A stretch of DNA of 64,000 nt, taken from the NCBI RefSeq assembly GCF_030163795.1, contig NZ_JASJOF010000003.1, positions 295,501-359,500 of the forward strand. The letters run 5' to 3'. How positions within the stretch are numbered: position 1 is the first letter of the stretch; the number at the start of each line of letters is the position of its first letter. A program made the translations under genes and the position numbers. The stretch comes from Roseicyclus marinus (lineage in GTDB: Bacteria > Pseudomonadota > Alphaproteobacteria > Rhodobacterales > Rhodobacteraceae). The notes beneath the pieces are model-generated. The model saw only the letters and a program-made list of their open reading frames with translations. It had not been told where the DNA came from and searched no databases. Shown piece after piece: positions 34,718 through 44,875 of the stretch.

Positions 34718-35647
34718 TCAATTACCGACGAGTCTCGGCCCCGCGAACAGATTTTGCAACATCAGAAACTCGCCTACCGCGTCACAGCCGGGCAGGGTCA
34801 GCGTAACGGGGTTCACGGCCACGGGCCCACCGGCCACGCTCTGCAGGCTACGGGCATCGACCCACCGTCCACAGGTCGCATCCTCGATCGCGATTTCCGC
34901 GACGACGGACAGCGTGTCGCGCAGGGCGGCGGGGATGGTGATGACCTGTGCAAGGCGCGGTGCGTCCAGCGTCGGATCGCCCAGAACGGTCAGGAAGCCG
35001 CCTGTGCCGATCGTCGCCTGCGCAACCGTGCCCGGATTGTCCCGCCACAGGTGTCCGGGCTCGCCAAAACCCGCGTCGCCGGTGTAGCCGTGCAGTTGAA
35101 AGGCCGCGCTACCGGTCCAGACGATGGCGGCGCGGTCATGATCGATAAGGTCCGGCAGGCCTGCCAGCGTCGTCGCCTCGGCCCCGGTCTCGATCTGCAC
35201 GGTAAAGAAGGCGGGGGTTTCCATCGCCGGGATATCCAGCGTCAACAGCCCGAGCGCATCGGTGCGCGCGCTGAAGGCCAGCGCGCCATGCGTGATCTCG
35301 ACCCTCGCGTTGGGCGCGCAGGGCTCCATCACGTCCAGCGCAACCATAGCGCCCGGCGTCGCCTCGGCGGTGATTGTCAGCCCGCAGGGCAGGCCCAGCG
35401 CGCTACGCGCGACATCGGGCGGGTATTGGGGCGATGGGCTGGTGGCCTCTGGGGTATCGGGCGGGGGACGAGTGCCCGATACGGCGGTCACGGTGGTCGG
35501 GGCCACCGTATCCCCGGTCAAGACCACGCTTGCCACATCGGCCTGCACAGGTGCGGCCGTGCCATCGAGATATTGCACCACGGCCAGACCCGCGCCGCCG
35601 AGCGCAGCGATGGCGGAGGATCTGAGCAGCAGCTTGCGTCTGGACAT
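34718..35647 (-). CDS. Unknown exported protein with Tat-like signal
   Basis: A 309-residue protein of unrecognised family. The N-terminus SRRKLLLRSSAIAALGGAGLAV is a twin-arginine-like export signal or anchor. A proline/threonine-rich linker follows (residues ~45-75), then a mature domain with beta-strand-rich composition and several cysteines (GLPCGLTI, EPCAPNA, ATCGRWVDARS, LPGCDAVGEF). Four cysteines suggest disulfides. It lies between secA (upstream, 112 bases) and the PBP-OmpA gene (20 bases), all on the minus strand. No function is claimed. Confidence 0.75.
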   Translation of the reverse strand: MSRRKLLLRSSAIAALGGAGLAVVQYLDGTAAPVQADVASVVLTGDTVAPTTVTAVSGTRPPPDTPEATSPSPQYPPDVARSALGLPCGLTITAEATPGAMVALDVMEPCAPNARVEITHGALAFSARTDALGLLTLDIPAMETPAFFTVQIETGAEATTLAGLPDLIDHDRAAIVWTGSAAFQLHGYTGDAGFGEPGHLWRDNPGTVAQATIGTGGFLTVLGDPTLDAPRLAQVITIPAALRDTLSVVAEIAIEDATCGRWVDARSLQSVAGGPVAVNPVTLTLPGCDAVGEFLMLQNLFAGPRLVGN

Positions 35648-35759
35648 CTGGACACCCCGATCTGGCGATGGGGGCAGATTGTCTCAAGAATGCGGCGAAA
35701 CCGCGGTGGAAATCGCGATTGTTCAAGGAATTCCGGTCAAATCGGACGCGTGGCCTGCC

Positions 35760-38453
35760 TCAGGCCAGGCGTCCGTGACAATGCTTGAACTTCTTGCCCG
35801 ATCCGCAGGGGCAGACGTCGTTTCGGCCGGGGTTGCCCCATGTCTCGGGGTTGGTTTCGTCGAACCCTTCGCGCGCAGCCTCGGGCGCTTCGGCCGCGGC
35901 CGGTTCCAAGGCGCGTTGTGCCGCCTGTTGCTGGGCCTGAAGCTGGCGGATCAGCTGTTCCTGCTGTTCCGGGCTCAACGGTTGGATCCGCGCCAGTTTC
36001 GTGGTCACGTCGTTTCGCAGCCCGTCCAGCATGGATTCGAACAGCTGGAAGCCTTCGGTCTTGTATTCGTTCAGCGGGTCGCGCTGGGCATAGCCGCGGA
36101 AGCCCACGACCGAGCGCAGATGTTCCAGTGTCAGCAGGTGATCGCGCCATTTCTGGTCGATGGTCTGCAACAAGACCTGCTTTTCGATGGACCGCATCTG
36201 TTCGGGTCCGAATTGCGCCGCCTTCGACGCCATGTAGGCATCTGCCGCCTCGCGCAGCCGCTCCTCGACAACCTCCTGATCGACGCCATCCTCGGCGGCC
36301 CAATCGGCCAGCGGCACGTCGATGCCCAGCGTCTCGCGGACGGCGCCGGTCATCTCCTCGACCTCCCATTGGTCCGCGTAGGATTTGGGCGGCATGTAGG
36401 TTGCGACCATGTCCTCGATCACCTGATGGCGCATGTCGCGCGCGACCTCGGCGATATCTTCGGCGGCCATGACCTCGCGACGCTGGCCAAAGATGACCTT
36501 GCGCTGGTCGTTCATCACGTCGTCGAATTTCAGCAATTGCTTGCGGATGTCGAAATTGCGCCCCTCGACCTTGGCCTGCGCGCGCTCCAACGATTTGTTC
36601 ACCCACGGGTGAACGATCGCCTCGCCCTCTTTCATGCCCAGCGTCGACAGCATCTTGTCCAGCTTGTCCGAGCCGAAGATCCGCATCAGGTCGTCTTCGA
36701 GCGACAGGAAGAAGGACGACCGCCCCGGATCGCCCTGACGGCCCGAACGGCCGCGCAGCTGGTTGTCGATGCGGCGGCTTTCATGCCGTTCGGTGGCCAG
36801 AACGTACAGGCCGCCCGCATCCTTCACCTTTTGTTCATCGTCGCGGTGCTCACCCTCGATCCGGGCGCGGATCGAGGCGTGATCGCCGGTCGGATCGGCG
36901 GCGATGGCCTGCATGATCTTGAATTCGACATTGCCGCCCAGCTTGATGTCGGTGCCGCGGCCCGCCATGTTCGTGGCGATGGTGATCGCGCCCAGCTTGC
37001 CCGCATCGGCGACGATCTGTGCCTCCTGCTCATGCTGGCGCGCGTTCAGGATGTTGTGGGGCAGACCTGCCTTTTCCAGCATCTTGCCCAGCATCTCGGA
37101 TTTCTCGATCGAGGTCGTGCCGACAAGAACCGGCTGGCCCTTTTTGTGCGCCTCGCGGATGGTTTCCACGATGGCCTCGTATTTCTCGCGGGCGGTGCGA
37201 TAGACCGCGTCATCGTCGTCGATCCGCGCGACGGGCAGGTTGGTCGGGATCTCGACCACACCCAGCCCGTAGATCGCCATGAATTCCTCGGCCTCGGTGG
37301 CGGCGGTGCCGGTCATCCCCGCCAGCTTGCCGTAGAGGCGGAAGTAATTCTGGAAGGTGACGCTGGCGAGCGTCACATTCTCGGGTTGGATCTGGCAGCC
37401 TTCCTTGGCCTCGATAGCCTGATGCAGACCCTCGGACAGGCGGCGGCCCGGCATCATCCGGCCGGTGAATTCGTCGACCAGAACCACCTCGTTCGACCGG
37501 ACGATGTATTGCTGATCCTTGTGGAACATCTTGTGAGCGCGCAGCGCGTTCGTCAGGTGGTGCACGATGGTCGTGGACTCGGGGTCGTAAAGGCTCTGGC
37601 CCTCGGGCAAGAGACCGACCTCGTGCAGCTTGTCCTCGAGGAAATCGTTGCCCTCGTCGGTAAAGCTCGCGTTCCGCGCCTTTTCGTCGAGCGTGTAGTG
37701 ATCTTCGGCGATCTCGGGGATGATCTTGTCGATGGCAAGGTACAGGTCCGACCGGTCCTGCGTCGGGCCGGAAATGATCAGCGGCGTCCGCGCCTCGTCG
37801 ATCAGGATGCTGTCCACCTCGTCGACGATGGCGAACTTGTGATCGCGCTGCGCCATGTCCGACAGGCTGGCGCGCATGTTGTCGCGCAGGTAGTCAAAGC
37901 CGAGCTCGTTGTTGGTGGCATAGGTGATGTCGGCGGCATAGGCCGCGCGCTTTTCCTCGTCGGGCTGGCGCGGATAGACGACGCCGGTGGTCAGACCCAG
38001 CGCGGCATAGACTTTGCCCATCCATTCGGCGTCACGCTTTGCAAGGTAGTCGTTGACCGTGACGATATGCACGCCCTTGCCGGTCAACGCATTGAGATAG
38101 GCGGGGAAGGTCGCGACCAGCGTCTTGCCCTCGCCGGTCTTCATCTCGGCAATGTTGCCCTGATGCAGGAAGATGCCGCCGATCAGCTGCACATCATGCG
38201 CGCGCAGGCCAAGCGCACGCCGCGCGGCCTCGCGGCAATTGGCAAAGGCCTCCGGCAACAGATCGTCCAGGCTTTCGCCGTTGGCGACGCGGCTGCGCAG
38301 CTCTTCGGTCTTGGCGATGATCTCGGCATCGGTCCGGGCCTGGCTTTCGGCCTCCAGCGCGTTGATCTGCGCGACCAGCGGTCGGACGGACTTGACCTTG
38401 CGGTCGTTCGTGCTGCCGAAAACCTTTTTCGCCAGCGAACCCAATCCAAGCAT
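35760..38453 (-). CDS. secA: Preprotein translocase ATPase SecA
   Basis: An 897-residue SecA, the motor of the Sec translocon at the inner membrane. Walker A is [11 protein letters not shown] and the DEAD-type Walker B region is [17 protein letters not shown]. Further motifs are [16 protein letters not shown] and [11 protein letters not shown]. The extreme C-terminus carries the zinc-binding SEC-C motif [14 protein letters not shown], which binds SecB and ribosomes. It is divergent from the parvulin gene, with a 222-base shared regulatory region. Length and motifs indicate an intact essential gene. Confidence 0.98.
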   Translation of the reverse strand: MLGLGSLAKKVFGSTNDRKVKSVRPLVAQINALEAESQARTDAEIIAKTEELRSRVANGESLDDLLPEAFANCREAARRALGLRAHDVQLIGGIFLHQGNIAEMKTGEGKTLVATFPAYLNALTGKGVHIVTVNDYLAKRDAEWMGKVYAALGLTTGVVYPRQPDEEKRAAYAADITYATNNELGFDYLRDNMRASLSDMAQRDHKFAIVDEVDSILIDEARTPLIISGPTQDRSDLYLAIDKIIPEIAEDHYTLDEKARNASFTDEGNDFLEDKLHEVGLLPEGQSLYDPESTTIVHHLTNALRAHKMFHKDQQYIVRSNEVVLVDEFTGRMMPGRRLSEGLHQAIEAKEGCQIQPENVTLASVTFQNYFRLYGKLAGMTGTAATEAEEFMAIYGLGVVEIPTNLPVARIDDDDAVYRTAREKYEAIVETIREAHKKGQPVLVGTTSIEKSEMLGKMLEKAGLPHNILNARQHEQEAQIVADAGKLGAITIATNMAGRGTDIKLGGNVEFKIMQAIAADPTGDHASIRARIEGEHRDDEQKVKDAGGLYVLATERHESRRIDNQLRGRSGRQGDPGRSSFFLSLEDDLMRIFGSDKLDKMLSTLGMKEGEAIVHPWVNKSLERAQAKVEGRNFDIRKQLLKFDDVMNDQRKVIFGQRREVMAAEDIAEVARDMRHQVIEDMVATYMPPKSYADQWEVEEMTGAVRETLGIDVPLADWAAEDGVDQEVVEERLREAADAYMASKAAQFGPEQMRSIEKQVLLQTIDQKWRDHLLTLEHLRSVVGFRGYAQRDPLNEYKTEGFQLFESMLDGLRNDVTTKLARIQPLSPEQQEQLIRQLQAQQQAAQRALEPAAAEAPEAAREGFDETNPETWGNPGRNDVCPCGSGKKFKHCHGRLA

Positions 38454-38675
38454 ATGACGCGCCTTCTACCGGGGCCCATGGCGCGAAAAGCCGCGCAGGC
38501 CGGAATATCTCAAACGATCGTGTGGGGCATCCGGGTTGTTCGGCCCATCGCGGCGGTCTATCAACGGCGGCAACAGGTCAGGGCCCCGATGCGATCCGTC
38601 AAGCGACATAAGGGCCCGCCACAAGGGTGTCAACGCGGGCTGGCCTGCCCACGACCAAGCAAAAGGACGCGTTCC

Positions 38676-39515
38676 ATGAAGAAGTTTCTCGCCACCGCCG
38701 CCCTGTCGGCCTTCATCGCGCTGCCCGCTGCGGCGCAGGATGCGCCGACAGCCGACACGGTGCTTGCGACCGTGAACGGAACCGAAATCAAGCTGGGCCA
38801 CCTGATTGCGATGCAGCAGATGCTGCCGCCGCAATATCAGGAACTGCCCGACAATGTGCTGTTCGACGGCTTGCTGGAACAGTTGGTGCAGCAGCAGATC
38901 CTTGCCGATGTCGCCGATGACGAGATGACCGCGCGGATGGAACTCGGTCTTGCCAACGAACGCCGCGCTTTCCTTGCGGCGATGCTCCTCGACCAGATCG
39001 GCATGGCCGACCTGCCCGAGGAGGAGGTTCAGGCCGAATATGATGCGCAATACGGCAGCACAGGCGCGGTCACCGAATACAACGCAAGCCATATCCTCGT
39101 AGAAACCGAAGAGGCCGCTCAGGCCCTGATCGCCGAACTGGGCGAGGGGGCGGATTTCGCCGAACTGGCGCAGGAACGCTCCATTGGCCCCTCCGGTCCC
39201 AACGGGGGACAGCTTGGCTGGTTCACCGCCGGAATGATGGTCCCGAGCTTCGAAGAGGCGGTCTTCGCCCTCGAGGTCGGAGAGGTATCGGCCCCCGTCG
39301 AAACGCAGTTCGGCTGGCATGTGATCGTTCTCAACGACACGCGCGACCAGGAGCCTCCCGCGCTCGAAGAGGTGCGCGCCGAGCTTGAGGACGGCCTGCG
39401 CCGCGCCCGCGTCGACGCCGCCATCACCGAGCTTTCGGAGGCCGCCGAGGTGGTCCGCCCCGAACTCGAGATCGACCCGTCCGTGATCCGCAATCTGGAT
39501 CTTCTGGCGGACTGA
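38676..39515 (+). CDS. Periplasmic peptidyl-prolyl isomerase, parvulin type
   Basis: A 279-residue parvulin-domain foldase. The signal peptide is MKKFLATAALSAFIALPAAA. A SurA-like N-terminal helical region follows, then the rotamase domain at about residues 130-235 (ASHILVETEEAAQALIAEL, and GPNGGQLGWFTAGMMVPSFE). It assists folding of exported proteins in the periplasm, which makes the divergent position next to secA sensible. The ATG at 38676 has AAAGGA about 7 bases upstream. argJ follows 26 bases after the stop. Confidence 0.9.
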   Translation: MKKFLATAALSAFIALPAAAQDAPTADTVLATVNGTEIKLGHLIAMQQMLPPQYQELPDNVLFDGLLEQLVQQQILADVADDEMTARMELGLANERRAFLAAMLLDQIGMADLPEEEVQAEYDAQYGSTGAVTEYNASHILVETEEAAQALIAELGEGADFAELAQERSIGPSGPNGGQLGWFTAGMMVPSFEEAVFALEVGEVSAPVETQFGWHVIVLNDTRDQEPPALEEVRAELEDGLRRARVDAAITELSEAAEVVRPELEIDPSVIRNLDLLAD

Positions 39516-39541
39516 CCGCAGCCTTTTCGGGGAAAAACGCC

Positions 39542-40891
39542 ATGGCGAAGGCAAAGGACGACAAGAAGAAAAAGGCCAAGTCCAAGGACAAGGCTGAAAA
39601 AGGGGCCGGTAAGAAGATCAAGGTAGCCAAATCCGCGGGCAAGGCCCCGCTGAAGGTTTCGCCGCTGGCGCCCGCGTCCTTTCCCGACCTGCCCGTCATC
39701 GACGGTGTCCGCTTTGCCGCGGGCGAGGCGGGTGTGCGCTACCTCAACCGCACCGATGTGATGCTGGCCGAAATCGCGGCCGGATCGACCGTCGCGGGCG
39801 TCTTCACCCGGTCGGCGACGCGGTCGGCCGCCGTGCTCGACGGTCAGGCGAAACTGGCCGCCCTGCCCGGTCGGTCCAAGAAAGGCTTCGCCATCGTCGT
39901 GAATTCGGGCAATGCCAACACCTTCACCGGCGCGCGCGGGGCCAGCGACGTCGCCGTGATCTGCGAGGCGGCCGCAACGGCGCTCAAGATCCCGGCGGGC
40001 CATGTCTTCACCTCCTCCACCGGCGTGATCGGCGAGCCGCTGCCCGCTGAAAAGATCACAGCCATCTTGCCGGTGCTGGCCGATGGGCTGGATGCGGGCA
40101 AGGCCGCCGTCGCCGCCCGCGCCATCATGACCACCGACACTTTCCCCAAGGGTGCCGTTGCCGAACTCGACATCGCCGGCAAGCCGGTGAAGATCGCAGG
40201 TTTCGCCAAGGGTTCCGGCATGATCGCGCCCGATATGGCGACCATGCTGGGCTATATCTTTACCGATGCCGCCATCACGCAGGATGCGCTTCAGGCGATG
40301 CTGTCGGCCACCACCAAGACCAGCTTCAATGCCGTGACGGTCGACAGCGACACCTCCACCTCCGATACGGTGCTGATGGCCGCAACGGGCCGCGCCAACC
40401 ACGCGCCCATCACCTCGGCCAAGTCGAGGGAGGGGCGCGCCTTTGCCGCCGCGCTGGGCGCGGTGATGCGGGATCTGGCGCTTCAGATCGTGCGCGACGG
40501 CGAGGGCGCAACCAAGCTGGTCGAGGTTCGGGTGACGGGCGCGAAATCCGCCCGCGACGCCGACCGTGTTGCCCGCTCCATCGCCAATTCGCCGCTGGTC
40601 AAGACCGCCATCGCGGGCGAGGATCCGAATTGGGGCCGCATCGTCATGGCGGTGGGCAAATCCGGAGCCGTGGCCGACCGTGACCTGTTGACCATTCGCT
40701 TCGGCGATCTGGTCGTGGCCGAAAAAGGCTGGCGGTCCGAGACCTATTCCGAGGCCGATTGTGCCGCCTACATGAAAGGTCAGGAACTGGTGATCGGTGT
40801 CGACATGGGGCTGGGCAAAGGCGCGGCCACGATCTGGACCTGCGACCTGACCCACGCCTACATCGACATCAACGCCGATTACCGGTCGTGA
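39542..40891 (+). CDS. argJ: Bifunctional ornithine acetyltransferase/N-acetylglutamate synthase
   Basis: A 449-residue ArgJ of arginine synthesis. The precursor self-cleaves before the threonine nucleophile in [11 protein letters not shown] (Thr234), and the oxyanion pair region FTSSTGVIG is present. The C-terminus has NPNWGR-like [12 protein letters not shown]. The first 38 residues are a tail with 16 lysines ([20 protein letters not shown] and onward), beyond the usual ~400-residue enzyme. The ATG at 39542 follows GGGGAAAAACGCC. mutT follows 22 bases later. Confidence 0.95.
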   Translation: MAKAKDDKKKKAKSKDKAEKGAGKKIKVAKSAGKAPLKVSPLAPASFPDLPVIDGVRFAAGEAGVRYLNRTDVMLAEIAAGSTVAGVFTRSATRSAAVLDGQAKLAALPGRSKKGFAIVVNSGNANTFTGARGASDVAVICEAAATALKIPAGHVFTSSTGVIGEPLPAEKITAILPVLADGLDAGKAAVAARAIMTTDTFPKGAVAELDIAGKPVKIAGFAKGSGMIAPDMATMLGYIFTDAAITQDALQAMLSATTKTSFNAVTVDSDTSTSDTVLMAATGRANHAPITSAKSREGRAFAAALGAVMRDLALQIVRDGEGATKLVEVRVTGAKSARDADRVARSIANSPLVKTAIAGEDPNWGRIVMAVGKSGAVADRDLLTIRFGDLVVAEKGWRSETYSEADCAAYMKGQELVIGVDMGLGKGAATIWTCDLTHAYIDINADYRS

Positions 40892-40913
40892 CGGTCGGAA
40901 CGGGGCGCAGCCG

Positions 40914-41312
40914 ATGAAGATCATCCTCGTCTCGGCCGTCGCCCTGATCGACCGCGAGGGCAGGGTGCTTCTGGCGCAGCGCCCGCCGGGCAAATCCATG
41001 GCGGGTCTGTGGGAATTTCCCGGCGGCAAGGTCGAGCCGGGCGAAACGCCCGAACAGGCCCTGATTCGCGAATTGCACGAGGAACTGGGCATCGACACAT
41101 GGGCGTCCTGCCTTGCGCCGCTGACTTTCGCCAGCCACGCCTATCCGGATTTCCACCTGCTCATGCCGCTGTTCGCCTGCCGCAAATGGGAGGGGATCCC
41201 GCAGGCGCGCGAGGGCCAAACGCTGGCTTGGGCGCATAAATCCGAACTGCGGGATTACCCGATGCCGCCAGCCGACATTCCCCTGATCCCGATCCTGCGC
41301 GACTGGCTCTGA
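40914..41312 (+). CDS. mutT: 8-oxo-dGTP diphosphatase (MutT-type Nudix)
   Basis: A 132-residue MutT-like Nudix hydrolase that cleans oxidised guanine nucleotides from the pool. The Nudix box is [20 protein letters not shown] followed by ELGI. The flanking features [20 protein letters not shown] and the C-terminal [15 protein letters not shown] are characteristic of MutT. Twenty-two bases separate it from argJ. A hairpin lies directly after the stop. Confidence 0.92.
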   Translation: MKIILVSAVALIDREGRVLLAQRPPGKSMAGLWEFPGGKVEPGETPEQALIRELHEELGIDTWASCLAPLTFASHAYPDFHLLMPLFACRKWEGIPQAREGQTLAWAHKSELRDYPMPPADIPLIPILRDWL

Positions 41313-41314
41313 TC

Positions 41315-41334
41315 GACGGGGCCGCCGCCCCGTC
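41315..41334. terminator. GC-rich hairpin between mutT and hemH
   Basis: GACGGGGC (41315-41322) and GCCCCGTC (41327-41334) form a perfect 8-bp stem with loop CGCC, between convergent genes. No T-run follows, so Rho or a stable hairpin alone may do the stopping. Confidence 0.6.
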
Positions 41335-41348
41335 CGGTCGACTGCCCG

Positions 41349-42425
41349 TCAGCCCAGCCAGCCCTTCAGGTTGTCGTCAACGACGGCGGCTAGCGCGTCG
41401 ATATGGGCCGCATCATCGTTGAGGCAGGGGATATACGTGAATTCCTCCCCGCCCGCGTGCTCGAAGCTTTCCTTGATCTCTTCGTTGATCTCTTCCAGCG
41501 TTTCGATGCAATCGGCGGAAAAGGCGGGCGCCACGACCGCGATCCGCTTCTTGCCCGCTTCGGCCAGCCGCGCCACTTCCTCGACGGTATAGGGCTTCAG
41601 CCATTCCTCGGGCCCGAACCGGCTCTGGAAGGTCGTCACCACTTCCGTCTTGTCCCAGCCCAGCCGCTCGCGCAGCAGGCGAGAGGTTTTCTGACACTGG
41701 CAATGGTAGGGGTCGCCTTCCATCAGGTAGCGCTTGGGCACGCCGTGATAGCTTGCCACCAGCACATCGGGCCGGTTTTCCAGACCCGCATAGGCGCGTT
41801 CGACCGATTGGGCCAATGCTTCGATGTAAAGCGGGTTCTCGTAATAGGGTTCGACCGTGCGCACGATCGGCTGCCACTTGATGTTCTCGAGGCTGCGGAA
41901 AAACTCGTCGCAGGCCGTGGCCGATGTCGCTCCCGCGTATTGCGGATAAAGCGGGAAGAACAAGATCTTGGTGCAGCCCTGCGCCACCAGCGCGTCGACC
42001 TTGGATTTCGTCGACGGGTTGCCATAACGCATGCAGTAATCGACGACCACGTTATCGCCGTACTTGGCCTTGATCTTTTCGGCCATCAGGCGCGTCTGCG
42101 CCTTGGTGATGGTCATCAAGGGGCTTTCGTTCAGCTCCTCGTTCCAGATCGACTTGTAATTGGCGCCCGAGGAAAACGGACGCTTGGTCAGGATCACCAG
42201 CTGCAACAGCGGCTGCCAGATCCATGGGCTGTAATCGATGACGCGCCGGTCCGACAGGAATTCGTTCAGATATCGCCGCATCGGCCAATAGCTGTAGTGA
42301 TCCGGCGTCCCGAGATTGGCCAGCAGTACGCCGATCTTGCCGAATTTCACCTTTGGGTGATCGGCGGGGGCATGCGGCAGGTCGGTCGCGGGCTGTTGGG
42401 CTTGCGTCTCGGACATCATGTTCAT
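41349..42425 (-). CDS. hemH: Ferrochelatase
   Basis: A 358-residue ferrochelatase, inserting iron into protoporphyrin IX in the last step of heme synthesis. Visible signatures are VLLANLGTPDHYSYWPMRRY, the ferrochelatase motif LVASYHGVPKRYLMEGDPY with the metal-binding histidine, and the glutamate region ADCIETLEEINEE. Cysteines in HCQCQKTSRLL suggest a possible 2Fe-2S or structural site. Several clustered ATGs (42425, 42419, 42416) make the exact start uncertain. It is 11 bases downstream of the methyltransferase gene. Confidence 0.95.
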   Translation of the reverse strand: MNMMSETQAQQPATDLPHAPADHPKVKFGKIGVLLANLGTPDHYSYWPMRRYLNEFLSDRRVIDYSPWIWQPLLQLVILTKRPFSSGANYKSIWNEELNESPLMTITKAQTRLMAEKIKAKYGDNVVVDYCMRYGNPSTKSKVDALVAQGCTKILFFPLYPQYAGATSATACDEFFRSLENIKWQPIVRTVEPYYENPLYIEALAQSVERAYAGLENRPDVLVASYHGVPKRYLMEGDPYHCQCQKTSRLLRERLGWDKTEVVTTFQSRFGPEEWLKPYTVEEVARLAEAGKKRIAVVAPAFSADCIETLEEINEEIKESFEHAGGEEFTYIPCLNDDAAHIDALAAVVDDNLKGWLG

Positions 42426-42436
42426 CTGTGGCGGCC

Positions 42437-43300
42437 TCAATCGTCGGACGGGTGTAGGACCGGTTGCGCGGTCTCGTCAAACTCCGATGTCCCCAATGCG
42501 GCGGCAAGGCGCGCCTTGGCCGTGCCGGGGCGGAGCGGTTTTTGCTGGCTGTCGTGCGGGGCCCACCCCGAGAGAAAGATCAACTCGTACGTAGCGCGGA
42601 TGCGCGCCGGGTCATCCTTGGCCGGAAACCGCGCGGCATAAATCTCGGCCATCCGGCCAAACAGCGCCCGCTGCACGGGCGCGCGGTGGCGGTCGACCAG
42701 CGCGTTGGTCTCGCCCATGGCGCGCAGATCGGCCATCAGGGCAAAGGCATCGGGATAGGTCACGGTCTTGGGCAGGCGGTCTGCCACCGGGAGGGCCAGC
42801 CCCCCCCGCTGCAACAGCGCGCCCATGTCGCGGATTTCCGCCATGGGTGCCACGCGCGGGCTCAGGCCGCCCATCACCTCTGTTTCCGCCATGGCCAACG
42901 CCTGCCGCAGTTCCACCAGCGTTTCGCCGCCAAAAGCCACCGACAGGAACAATCCATCCGGCATGAGGGCGCGGCGGCATTGCACGATCTGGCCCACCGG
43001 GTCATCGGCCCAATGCAGCGCCATGGCATGGATCACAAGGTCATGCGCGCCCGGCTCGAGGTCCAGCACCTCGTTGGGCGCCACCATGCGCGCTCCCGGC
43101 AGAAAATCCTGCCAGACCGACGGAAAGGCCGTCACCAGCGCGGGCGACGTAAACCCTCTGTTAACGTCCTGCAGTCTTTCCTGAAGCTCGATCATGGCTT
43201 CGTCATGCAGGAATCCTGCCATGTCCAGACGCGCACGCGCCCGGGCCCGCTCAAGGCGGGGCCGGTCCACAAGGCGGGCTCGTGTGGGCAAGTCTGGCAC
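42437..43300 (-). CDS. SAM-dependent methyltransferase, BioC/NDUFAF5-like
   Basis: A 287-residue methyltransferase-like protein. Residues up to about 30 (RLVDRPRLERARARA) and FLHDEAMIELQERLQDVNRG match the alphaproteobacterial family homologous to NDUFAF5 and BioC. HALHWADD-like VIHAMALHWADDPVGQ and LMPDGLFLSVAFGGETL are methyltransferase post-I motifs. No good ATG exists. The GTG at 43300 starts just before the conserved segment, whereas the ATG within it would remove about 27 residues. Possible roles are complex I assembly or biotin synthesis. hemH follows 11 bases later. Confidence 0.8.
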   Translation of the reverse strand: MPDLPTRARLVDRPRLERARARARLDMAGFLHDEAMIELQERLQDVNRGFTSPALVTAFPSVWQDFLPGARMVAPNEVLDLEPGAHDLVIHAMALHWADDPVGQIVQCRRALMPDGLFLSVAFGGETLVELRQALAMAETEVMGGLSPRVAPMAEIRDMGALLQRGGLALPVADRLPKTVTYPDAFALMADLRAMGETNALVDRHRAPVQRALFGRMAEIYAARFPAKDDPARIRATYELIFLSGWAPHDSQQKPLRPGTAKARLAAALGTSEFDETAQPVLHPSDD

Positions 43301-43348
43301 GGTGTCGCGCGTCCTGTCTGTCGGTCCAGCGCTACTTAGGGGGGTGGG

Positions 43349-44074
43349 ATGAGATTGCAAACCGTGTTGCATGCGATCTTTCCGCCCGCCTGCCTGTGCT
43401 GTGAGGCGCGGGTGGACACCGATTTCGCGCTTTGTGCCGCGTGTTGGGCGCAAACGCCCTTCGTGCTGGGAACGGCCTGCGACCTCTGCGGGGTCGGTCT
43501 TCCGGGTCAAAGCGCCAGCGGCGGGCCCCTCGTTTGCGAGGAATGCCACACCATTGCCCGGCCTTGGTCGCATGGCCGGGCCGTGCTGCACTACGCGGGT
43601 AACGGGCGCAAACTGGTGCTCGGTCTCAAACATGGCGACCGGGCAGAGGTGGCGCGCGCCGCAGGGCCGTGGATGGCGCGGGCGGCGGCCGATCTCTTGG
43701 CCCGCGATCCCCTGATCCTGCCCATTCCGTTGCACCGCTGGCGTCTGGCGCAACGCAGGTTCAACCAATCGGCCCTTCTGGCGTCTGCTCTCGCCCGGGT
43801 CAGCGGCCGCGACTGGCTGCCCGATGCGCTGGTTCGCGCGCGTCACACGCCGACGCAGGACGGGCGTGACCGGACTGCCCGCTTCGCCAATCTCGATGCC
43901 GCGATCCGCGCGGCCCCGCGCCATGCTGCGACGCTTGCCGGCCGCAACATCTTGCTGGTCGATGATGTGATGACCTCGGGCGCGACCTTTTCGGCGGCGG
44001 CGCAAGCCTGCCATGCCGCAGGCGCCGAACAGGTTTGCGTCTTGGCACTGGCGCGGGTCGCACGGGATACCTAG
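43349..44074 (+). CDS. comF: ComF-family phosphoribosyltransferase-like protein
   Basis: A 241-residue ComF protein. N-terminal cysteines form a zinc-ribbon (ACLCCEARVD, CAACWAQ, CDLCGVGLPG, CEEC). The phosphoribosyltransferase domain has the PRPP loop NILLVDDVMTSGAT and the LPIPLHRWRLAQRRFNQS segment typical of ComF. In transformable bacteria ComF helps process incoming DNA at the membrane. It is common in Alphaproteobacteria with uncertain function. It is divergent from the methyltransferase gene, 48 bases away, and 38 bases upstream of grxC. Confidence 0.9.
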   Translation: MRLQTVLHAIFPPACLCCEARVDTDFALCAACWAQTPFVLGTACDLCGVGLPGQSASGGPLVCEECHTIARPWSHGRAVLHYAGNGRKLVLGLKHGDRAEVARAAGPWMARAAADLLARDPLILPIPLHRWRLAQRRFNQSALLASALARVSGRDWLPDALVRARHTPTQDGRDRTARFANLDAAIRAAPRHAATLAGRNILLVDDVMTSGATFSAAAQACHAAGAEQVCVLALARVARDT

Positions 44075-44112
44075 ATCAGGGCGACTGCGACGACTTGAGA
44101 GGAACGCGCGCG

Positions 44113-44373
44113 ATGCCCCGGATCGAAATCTACACCTCGCCGCTTTGCGGTTATTGCCACGCGGCCAAGCGGCTTTTGGCCGACAAAGGCGTCTCCTATA
44201 CCGAGATCGACGTCGCCCGCGACCCCGCCAAGCGGCAGGAGATGATGGGCCGCGCGAACGGGCGGCACACCGTTCCCCAGATTTTCATCGGGGATACCCA
44301 TGTCGGCGGCTATGACGACATGGCCGCGCTTGATCGCAACGGCAAGCTCGATCCGCTTTTGGCCGCATCCTGA
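44113..44373 (+). CDS. grxC: Glutaredoxin 3
   Basis: An 86-residue dithiol glutaredoxin with active site CGYC (Cys12, Cys15), the cis-proline stretch TVPQIFIGDTHVGGYDD and the DVARDP region. It reduces disulfides and glutathionylated proteins using glutathione. The ATG at 44113 is chosen because it gives the canonical N-terminus MPRIEIYTSPLCGYC. comF lies 38 bases upstream. Confidence 0.95.
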   Translation: MPRIEIYTSPLCGYCHAAKRLLADKGVSYTEIDVARDPAKRQEMMGRANGRHTVPQIFIGDTHVGGYDDMAALDRNGKLDPLLAAS

Positions 44374-44385
44374 ACCACTTGCGAC

Positions 44386-44413
44386 CCTTCGTCCCTTGCC
44401 ACGGGGACGAAGG
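44386..44413. terminator. Hairpin between grxC and the MarR gene
   Basis: CCTTCGTCCC (44386-44395) pairs perfectly with GGGACGAAGG (44404-44413) around an 8-base loop. It lies 13 bases after grxC and 18 before the MarR start. There is no T-run, so it may be a terminator, an attenuator or a regulator site. Confidence 0.45.
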
Positions 44414-44431
44414 CAATGGCCTACTCCCGCC

Positions 44432-44875
44432 ATGGCATCCCCCGACGATCCCCTGTCCGTCGCGTTGTTCAGCGAAATGTTCATGGCCGACCAGCTCGCC
44501 CGGAACAGGCTCAGCCGTGCCTTGCCCAAGGGAATGGAACTCAGCCATTTCTCGGTGCTGAACCATCTTGTCGCCTCGAGTGTTGAAAAATCACCCGCGC
44601 AATTGGCGCGGGTGTTTCACGTCACGCGCGGGGCGATGACGAACACGCTCAACCGGCTGGAATGGGCGGGTTATATCCACATCCGTCCCGATTGGGACGA
44701 TGCGCGCCGCAAGATGGTGTCGATCAGCCCCGCAGGCCGCCGCGCCCGCGAGGCGGCCCTGTCAGCCATCGCCCCGATCCTGTCCGAAACCGTGCGCGAG
44801 ATCGGGGCCGACCGTGTGCGGCAGGCGATCCCGGTCATCCGCGAGATGCGCCTGCGGCTGGAAAATGACATCTAG
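44432..44875 (+). CDS. MarR-family transcriptional regulator
   Basis: A 147-residue winged-helix regulator. DNA-binding helices are at [13 protein letters not shown] and [17 protein letters not shown], and the wing is [16 protein letters not shown], where the canonical DRR is DARR. The N-terminal helix with [19 protein letters not shown] resembles PecS/SlyA-like members. Targets are unknown. It is convergent with ubiG and their stop codons overlap by four bases. Confidence 0.87.
   Translation: MASPDDPLSVALFSEMFMADQLARNRLSRALPKGMELSHFSVLNHLVASSVEKSPAQLARVFHVTRGAMTNTLNRLEWAGYIHIRPDWDDARRKMVSISPAGRRAREAALSAIAPILSETVREIGADRVRQAIPVIREMRLRLENDI

Noticed and set aside
35262-38600. A very long plus-strand frame opposite secA and on into the parvulin gene
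   Set aside because: It is antisense to the clearly conserved secA. High GC at third codon positions gives long open antisense frames. Only the parvulin part from 38,676 on is real.
43301-44014. Long in-frame extension of the BioC-like methyltransferase on the minus strand
   Set aside because: It is antisense to the well-supported comF gene, and the family N-terminus begins near 43,300.
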